A stretch of DNA of 64,000 nt from Hyperoplus lanceolatus (Eukaryota; Chordata; Actinopteri; Uranoscopiformes; Ammodytidae): assembly GCA_026929865.2 (NCBI GenBank), contig CM049404.1, positions 3,102,001-3,166,000 of the forward strand, written 5' to 3'. The translations under genes were made by a program, and so were the position numbers. This document shows, piece by piece, positions 57,854 to 64,000 of the stretch (position 1 is the first letter of the stretch; each line of letters opens with the position of its first letter). The notes beneath the pieces were generated by a model. That model saw only the letters and a program-made list of their open reading frames with translations. It made no database searches and had not been told where the DNA came from.

Positions 57854-60679
57854 CACATGTGTCAATCTCAAGGCCCTCGGATAGGTATTTTAAAAAAAGG
57901 TTGTCTTCTTATTATAGGTCTATGTTGCTTAAATTGTGCATTGACAATAAACTACATTTCCCACAATGCATGGCGATTATGTTACCCGAGAATTGACGGC
58001 ATCCCGCCACTAGATCGCAGTGTCAACATCAGTGTTTAATTCGTGAGATTGAGCAGAAATATCCACAAATGATCCCAAAATGTCCAGGAAGCGAAAGATT
58101 GATGCAGATGGAAGGTTGTTTCATGAAAGATGGGAAGGCGAATATATGTTTTTGCTACAAGGAGAAAAACCGGTATGTCTTTTGTGTTACGAGGCGGTGT
58201 CGGTCATCAAAGAGTACAATCTACGTCGGCATTATGAAACCAAACACGGAGCCAAGTATGCTACAGTTAGCCTTCAAGAAAAACAAAAAATTGTTAAAGA
58301 GTTAAAAGGCAACCTGCGATCGCAACAGCATGTGTTCACAAAAGCCACAACCAAAAACGATGCAGCAGTGAAAGCTAGCTTTATTGTAGCTGAAGAAATC
58401 GCCCGCACTTCAAAGTCTTTTTCAGAGGGTGCCTTTGTGAAGCAGTGCATGCTGAAGGTGTGTGAGCAGGTGTGCCCCGACCAGATACAGGCTTTTAAAA
58501 ATGTCAGTTTGTCAAGAAACACCATCGCGTACCGAGTCAAGGAGCTAGCAGAAAACATGTCAGCACAGCTGGCTGAAGAGTCACGCAGTTACACAGCTTT
58601 TTCATTAGCTGTTGATGAAAGCACAGACAACAGGGACACGGCACAGCTATCCATTTTTATTAGAGGAGTGAAGTCGGACCTCTCTGTCACCTAGGAGCTC
58701 TTGGATGTAGCTGCCATGCATGGGACCACAACGGGACGGGATATTTATGAAGCGGTGGAGAAGTCCGTGAGTAAAACTGGATTGCCCTGGGAAAAATTGG
58801 TGGGATTAACTACAGATGGTGCACCTGCAATGTATGGAGGAAAAACGGGGTTGGTTGGATTAATGAAGGAGAAAATGCAAAAAAGTAACTGTCACACGCC
58901 TCTGATAAGTTATCATTGCATTATCCACCAAGAAGCTTTGTGTGGAAAGGTGCTGGGGATGGATAATATAATGACCACAGTCACGAAAACGGTGAACTTC
59001 ATTCGGGCGCGTGGCCTGAATCACCGGCAGTTCCAGCTGTTCTTGCAGGAGATGGGCTCGGAGCACGGAGACGTCCCGTACCATACAGAAGTGCGGTGGC
59101 TGAGTAGGAGCAACGTCCTCAAACGATTTTATGAGCTGAGGGAAGACATTGCTGTTTTCATGCAGAGTAAAGGAAAACCCTTGTCTGAACTGTCAGATCC
59201 AAACTGGCTGTGTGATTTTGCTATGCTATGTGACATAAGTGAGCATCTCGCCCAACTGAATCAGAAGCTGCAGGGACGCAACCATGTCATCACGCAGATG
59301 TCCGACATGATCACATGTTTCCAGCGTAAACTTGACCTATGGAAGTGCCAAGTGGAACAGGACAATCTTGCCCACTTTTCTGTTTGTCAGAACATCTCTG
59401 CCTCAGTTCCCGGTGTTTTTTCATGTGCCAGATTGGCTACCAAACTGAGCCGGTTAATGAATGAATTTGATCGACGCTTCTCTGACTTCAAAGCACAGCA
59501 GTCGGGCTTTGCCATCTTTGCCAGTCCTTTCACCACCGATGTCAGCAGTGTGCCCCATCACCTTCAGCTGGAGTTAATCGAGCTTCAAAGCGACAGTGGC
59601 CTGAGAGCAAAGTTCCAGGATGCTGCAATCGAGGACTTTTACCGTCTACTGCCCCCTGGTGAGATGCCACAGCTTCGACTTCATGCTGCCCGTGTTCTGT
59701 CCATGTTTGGGAGCACCTACATGTGCGAACAGATGTTTTCAATAATGAATCTAAATAAAACCAAGCACAGATCACGCATCACTGATGACAACCTCCGCAC
59801 TGTTTTACGGATTGCCACAGCACAACAGCTAAAACCAGACATCGACACACTGGTCAAAGGAAAACGGTGTCAGACATCTGGCCAGAACACAGATAGGTAA
59901 GCATTTTTAAAACCGAATTAAAATATATGGTAATAAAATGTATTTACATCAAGAATAATAATAGTTAAACTGAGTGCAATTTAATGATTGTGCTTGCATT
60001 TTTGTTTGTGTTTGTTGTTTTCAGAACATGATCAATGGATGAGGATGGTGGAGAGGGGATCCACTTGGTGTGTTCAAGGACAGGCATCATTTCCAACTCA
60101 TAGTTGTGAACCCTTATTTTGTTATTTCAGTTTATTACATATACTACTTTATGTGTAGCAATGTGTTTGGTGTACAGGTGTATGTGTTTATGATAAGACA
60201 GACAAATGTTTACTCCTGCAAGGCTGTGTGCAGCCATTTATTTTTGTAAAATGCTACATCTGTCACACATGTTCTTACAGCTCACTATTGTTGGTTGTAT
60301 GTTATTCTGACCCTCCTGACTGTGTCAAAAAAAAAGTTAAACAAAGTAAATGTCATAACTTGTGTTTTGATAATATTTTTCTTTATTTACTTGAATAGTT
60401 TGATCGTTGATCAATGGAGTAATGTGGGTTTCTTAACCTGACAAATTCAAAGGATTATTGTTATAGTAACTTATTTTTTTCTCATTTATGCAAATGCATA
60501 TGTTATATTTGTAACGTCTATAAGTAATAAATGCAGAAAGTCATTTAACAATATGTTATGGAGTAGTTACATTTATTATACATTATATTTGCTTACATTT
60601 ATACTTTTTTACATCTGGCCCTTTGAGGGCAACCATTATGCTGATGTGGCCCTCGGTGAAAATGAGTTTGACACCCCTG
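57854..60679 (+). mobile_element. hAT transposon, 2.83 kb, near-complete
   Basis: The left end CACATGTGTCAATCTCAAGG and the right end atgagtttgacacccctg pair as hAT terminal repeats (consensus CAGGGGTGTCAAACTCA). The flanking octamer CTTTACGG is duplicated perfectly (57846-57853, 60680-60687). It carries a single transposase frame (58080-59900). A right-end relic of the same family is at 40390-40468. Confidence 0.92.
58080..59900 (+). pseudogene. hAT transposase (Charlie8/GTF2IRD2-like), one internal stop
   Basis: The frame is 606 codons with a single TAG at 58692-58694 (codon 205); reading is otherwise continuous. The N-terminus has a C2H2/BED-like finger with C33, C36, H51 and H56 (CLLCYEAVSVIKEYNLRRH). 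The catalytic Asp is D179 in SLAVDESTDNRD, followed by [12 protein letters not shown] (second Asp region), a [10 protein letters not shown] CxxH motif and EVRWLSR (Glu region). The C-terminal dimerisation segment is [20 protein letters not shown]. The length and motif order match hAT transposases of the Charlie8 type, from which vertebrate GTF2IRD2 was domesticated. With perfect target duplications and one stop, this copy is recent. Confidence 0.9.
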
Positions 60680-60809
60680 CTTTACGGAGTATAGTGTAGT
60701 TTGTCGATTTCTGTTACCGCGGTATTGGTATTATTTTTTTCATTTTAGAGGTCTTAAAAATGTCTTAAATGTCTTTAAATTTGAACTTTAAAAATGTGCA
60801 GATACCATG

Positions 60810-61015
60810 TTGTTGTTTCTAATGGCCGCCAATGTAACTGCAGGCGCTTCTGGACCAGAGTTTCTTTCAAAACTGAACATTCAAATGAATGCACTGGCCC
60901 TCTCACATGACCTTCCATCCTCTCTTTCCCCTCTACACCTCAGCTTCCTCTGACCCCCAAGGTGTCTGAAGTTCAACTCACTGTCATTTCTCCATGTGTG
61001 ACTGTGTGATCCTAA
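60810..61015. other. Unassigned sequence
   Basis: Nothing recognised. Confidence 0.3.
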
Positions 61016-61146
61016 GCAACAAGGTTGTCCACTGCTCTGGTGCAGTGCACTCCATCATCATGCATATGTTCATACACTAATCTAACAGCACCATAACAAA
61101 TGAGCTGATTATCCACACCTTGTCCCTGGGTGAGAGTGCAGGGGTG

Positions 61147-61183
<37 letters not shown>

Positions 61184-61205
61184 GGCACTATTGTGCATAA
61201 GCCAG
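61016..61205 (-). repeat. Dispersed segment, inverted copy of 37262-37425
   Basis: Reverse complement of 37262-37425 on both sides of a TG microsatellite (61149-61181): gattatccacaccttgtccc on one side and cactattgtgcataag on the other. Confidence 0.8.
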
Positions 61206-62849
61206 AGACAGAATAGGCTGTGGGAACATGTGGGGGTAAGGACACTCCATACATCATACTGTAGCAGGTATACACACTTACTCCAGAAGCCAGTTCACCC
61301 CTACAATACCACTGACTGGAGGGCAGCATGTGCCTCGACAAGCACGCGCACATACACACACACATAATTACAAATACACACACCAGTAGATGATAGCCCC
61401 TCGAGCTCGACCTACATTGTGCGTCCTCCTGCCTCAAATCTGACTATTCATCACCACATGGCACCAGTCCCCTACTGGGAGGGTGGTGGGGGTGTTTAGT
61501 GAAGGAGAGAGAGTAAGATGGTGGGTGGGGGGAGAGTGTGGTATGCTACATAGTGTAGGATGGGGCGTCCTTTACACCTCTAGAACAATGGGACCTTCAA
61601 CATCAGTGATGCTAAGTAAAACTCCTATTGAAAGGAAGCAGGGGCAAACAGAGTGATTTACTGGATTTTCCCCCTTGAACCACCATGAGGTTGACATTTG
61701 TATGATGCTAGTGTAAGCATTTAGCTTTTAGGTCAAAACACCAAATTATAGCCTCACAGATTCTAGCATGGATGTTGACTCTTAGACTTATTACATTTTC
61801 TTCAACAGAATTTTATATTATTGAGCATAAGTGGGTTGGAGAGGACCGAGATCACCATCCCCCCCTGCTTGCTTTCTTTATGCTATGAAAGGAGTTAACT
61901 TCATGACATACTGTTGAGCAAGTTTATTTGGTACATACTGTTACGAATATAAATGTGGTTTTAAGAGACTGGTTCCTGTTTCACTTTGGCTCATGATTCT
62001 GTTGTCCTAATTATCCTAAATATTCCTCATGATAAGTTTGGACATTTCAGACAGCCAGCGTAGCGGTTTGCTCCTTTGTAGAGAACTCTTGACACATTTC
62101 CTGTTTTAATTGTTTGATTTCAAAAGTTTTCCCTGAGTTGGGCTGATCATACAGACGGAGGAAGTTGTGTTTTCTCTTGGATACCTTCTATGCTTTATTC
62201 ACTATCACCCGAAGCTGTTCGTATAATAACAACTTTACTGTGAAAGTCACTGAAGCCATGAACATGACTCAGCAACAAAGTTTTGTTATGTGTAGGAAAA
62301 GTTTGCATGTACATTTTAATTTATTTCCAATTTTATTCATGGTTTCATGGACCTGACATATGTGCTTATATAACAAGGCAAGGGAGAATTAATTGGTCAC
62401 AGTGTGCAATTGGTCTGTCTACTCAGCCACCGTTGAAAATAAAATAAAAACCTGCGATCCTAGCCTGCACTGACAGCCTTTCATGTAAGTGGTAGAGAAC
62501 AAACTACAAAACTCAAAACTTTTAAACAGAAAGTTGTATGTATCTTAGACCGAGTATTCCTTTTCCTTGTGACATTTGCCCCCGTCAGTGGGATAAAAAA
62601 AATCAAGCAGTACTCCTTTTCTTTAAGATATTCTCTGTAGGACACTGACAATCTGAACCAATCATTTTAGCTTTTATTTGTTGGGCACTGTGATTGCACT
62701 GGTCTTGACTGATTTGCACTGATTGAAGAGTTTGAAGGGGATGGGGCCAGATAAGCATTCTCCAAAGAAAAGGTCTGAATTTTTTGGTTTTGGAAAAATT
62801 GAAGAAGTTCGAATTGATTCCAGTCCCAGCACAAGTAGTGTGTTTATTG
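61206..62849. other. Unassigned sequence
   Basis: No supportable gene or element terminus recognised. Confidence 0.35.
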
Positions 62850-63129
62850 CATAGGATTAAAACATTTAATGGAAAAAAATTGAATGAATCCAGTTCTAAC
62901 AGTCTCTTAACCAGAAATGTGAACATTTTCAAAGAGAATGCTGAGCTTGTTCAGCTCCACCTTTTTGTGCGAGCAGACATTCTCTGTTATGAACATGAAC
63001 AAGAACCGCTGGAGGTCCAGACTAACTTACAGCAACTTGAGTGAGATTTTACACATCTCAACCACTGCTGTCAAACCAGACCTGGCCCTTATCCTGCAAT
63101 CCAGATCTCAGTATCACCCCTCTCATTAG
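62850..63129 (+). pseudogene. hAT transposase C-terminal fragment
   Basis: The last part (62948-63129) reads FLCEQTFSVMNMNKNRWRSR then LTYSNLSEILHISTTAVKPD, ending QYHPSH and a stop. This is the C-terminal dimerisation segment of a hAT transposase, similar in plan to but clearly different from the 58080-59900 protein. The upstream part is frame-shifted and degenerate. No terminal repeats were found. Confidence 0.75.
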
Positions 63130-63325
63130 TATCACTAAGCTGTCTGTTTCTCTGTCATGTATAAAAGTTAAATTGAGGTTTCTGAGTGGATAAAATGTAA
63201 GCTTCATGGACAAATATACTTCATAACTCCACAGGATTCATTACCTGCTATTTTTGTCATTCAACATAATGTGAAAGAAACACTGAATTAATTTGTAGAA
63301 ACCTATTGGCTTACACTGTCTTTTT

Positions 63326-63701
63326 AAAGAAATACAATAGTCTATTGTTATTTGACTGTACAGTTCATGTCACTTTATGGTCAAAAAGTAGTCATTTGAA
63401 ATTCATATCTTCTCAAATTAACATGGGCAGATAGGCAATTTCTCACGGCTTGCTACTTGTGTGGTGTGATCTGCAAATTGTTAAGAGACCTATTGTATGT
63501 TTATTTTTTTGCATGTGCATTTTTTATGGTCAAATTGTTGTTAGTTTCCTTTTGTTCTGAGTTAATGAAATTGAAGAAATACACTATTTTTATTTGACTG
63601 CAATTTTTGGAATACAATTCATGTGAATTTGGTATGGTCAAAAAGTAGTCATACTGCATAATGAAATTCATACTGCTTGTTCCTTGTGTGGTGTGATCCG
63701 C
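63326..63701 (+). repeat. Tandem duplication, about 250-bp spacing
   Basis: 63326-63472 and 63572-63701 share gaaataca, tatttgactg, atggtcaaaaagtagtcat, gaaattcata and cttgtgtggtgtgatc in the same order, with indels. It may be the 3' region of the neighbouring hAT fragment. Confidence 0.6.
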
Positions 63702-64000
63702 TAGCCTGGTGCCACCAGACCATCGTACTTCATTTCATTTGTACAGAAGGTCTGGCAGTGCTTTAATTGGCAAACGTTCACTCATGGAGGCGGGTGTCGG
63801 TTAAAGTTTAAAACTATTGGATCTGCCCAGTGCCACTCTGGATTAGCCAACCAATCGCATAACGTTTGGTCGTCACGTGTGTCATGAGCCGGCTTCTGGC
63901 AACTGAAACTGGAGCGCGACTTCGACGTCATCGTTCTCAGCCACTCGCTCTGTTCGCTGATTGGACCGGCTGTCGAATCTCCAGCAAAACTGGGAAATGG
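63702..64000 (+). mobile_element. TAGCCTGG MITE, short form, cut by window edge
   Basis: It starts TAGCCTGGTGCCACCAGACC and follows the short form seen at 28435-28808, including the uninterrupted ccggcttctggcaactg junction. The right end lies beyond the window. Confidence 0.85.

Larger units (their letters stand above)
55675..60809. mobile_element. Probable hAT element with nested insertions
   Basis: The left end CAGGGTTGCCGCGGATC with taaaagtcattaaattt, and the right end with gtcttaaaaatgtcttaaat and gtgcagataccatg, match the two ends of a common fish hAT-type repeat (taaaaagtcttaaa motifs). The flanking octamers accttgtt and ttgttgtt agree only in the last five bases. Its interior is broken by a Tc1 fragment and by the complete hAT at 57854-60679. 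Confidence 0.55.

Noticed and set aside
58274-58558. Antisense 94-codon frame inside the hAT transposase
   Set aside because: Shadow of the coding strand.

Overview
The window looks like intergenic or intronic nuclear DNA from a teleost fish. It is AT-rich, carries long dinucleotide and GATA microsatellites, and is packed with mobile-element classes typical of fish: Tc1/mariner, hAT, pogo, Kolobok-type TTAA elements, short inverted-repeat elements (MITEs), L2/CR1-group LINEs, a tRNA-derived SINE, a tyrosine-recombinase element and one solo LTR. Base sequence alone does not identify the species. Only one short stretch near the left edge (635-830 joined to 1692 onward) looks like a spliced host gene, encoding a small zinc-ribbon protein. 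Almost every other coding trace belongs to a mobile element.

Layout. 1-1.9 kb: zinc-ribbon gene. 1.9-8 kb: stacked DNA elements, including a 2.56-kb pogo-like element (3993-6549) that itself contains a 1.6-kb TTAA element (4843-6449), and a complete 512-bp hAT MITE with an 8-bp target duplication (7195-7706). 9.3-16.4 kb: a hAT element, a 28-bp perfect palindrome, two LINE fragments, an 891-bp TTAA element and an inverted pair of MITEs. 17.6-19.2 kb: a 205-bp direct repeat flanking a GC-rich insert, then a second complete copy of the hAT MITE. 19.4-35 kb: mostly unassigned sequence with a Tc1 fragment, a SINE, several MITEs and a 1.3-kb hAT element with perfect 8-bp duplications. 36.2-40.5 kb: fossil of a zinc-finger/tyrosine-recombinase element broken up by other repeats, then a truncated Tc1. 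41.6-46.6 kb: MITE, Tc1 ends and two LINE fragments.

46.67-55.23 kb is one LINE copy cut open by a 5.37-kb Kolobok-type transposon, a 607-bp MITE, a SINE and a solo LTR. The LINE reading frame restores exactly when the Kolobok element and one TTAA are removed. That transposon carries two gene units pointing toward each other. From its left end runs a two-exon gene for a protein resembling the zinc-binding cytoplasmic (ballast) domain of the P2X7 receptor. From its right end runs a THAP-domain plus DDE transposase, now interrupted by stops. This is the most interesting object in the window.

55.68-60.81 kb is a probable hAT element containing a Tc1 fragment and a second, young hAT (57854-60679). 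The young hAT has perfect 8-bp target duplications and a 606-codon transposase frame broken by a single stop. The right edge holds another hAT C-terminal fragment and the start of a further MITE copy.

All assignments come from reading the sequence and from recalled family features. No searches were run.
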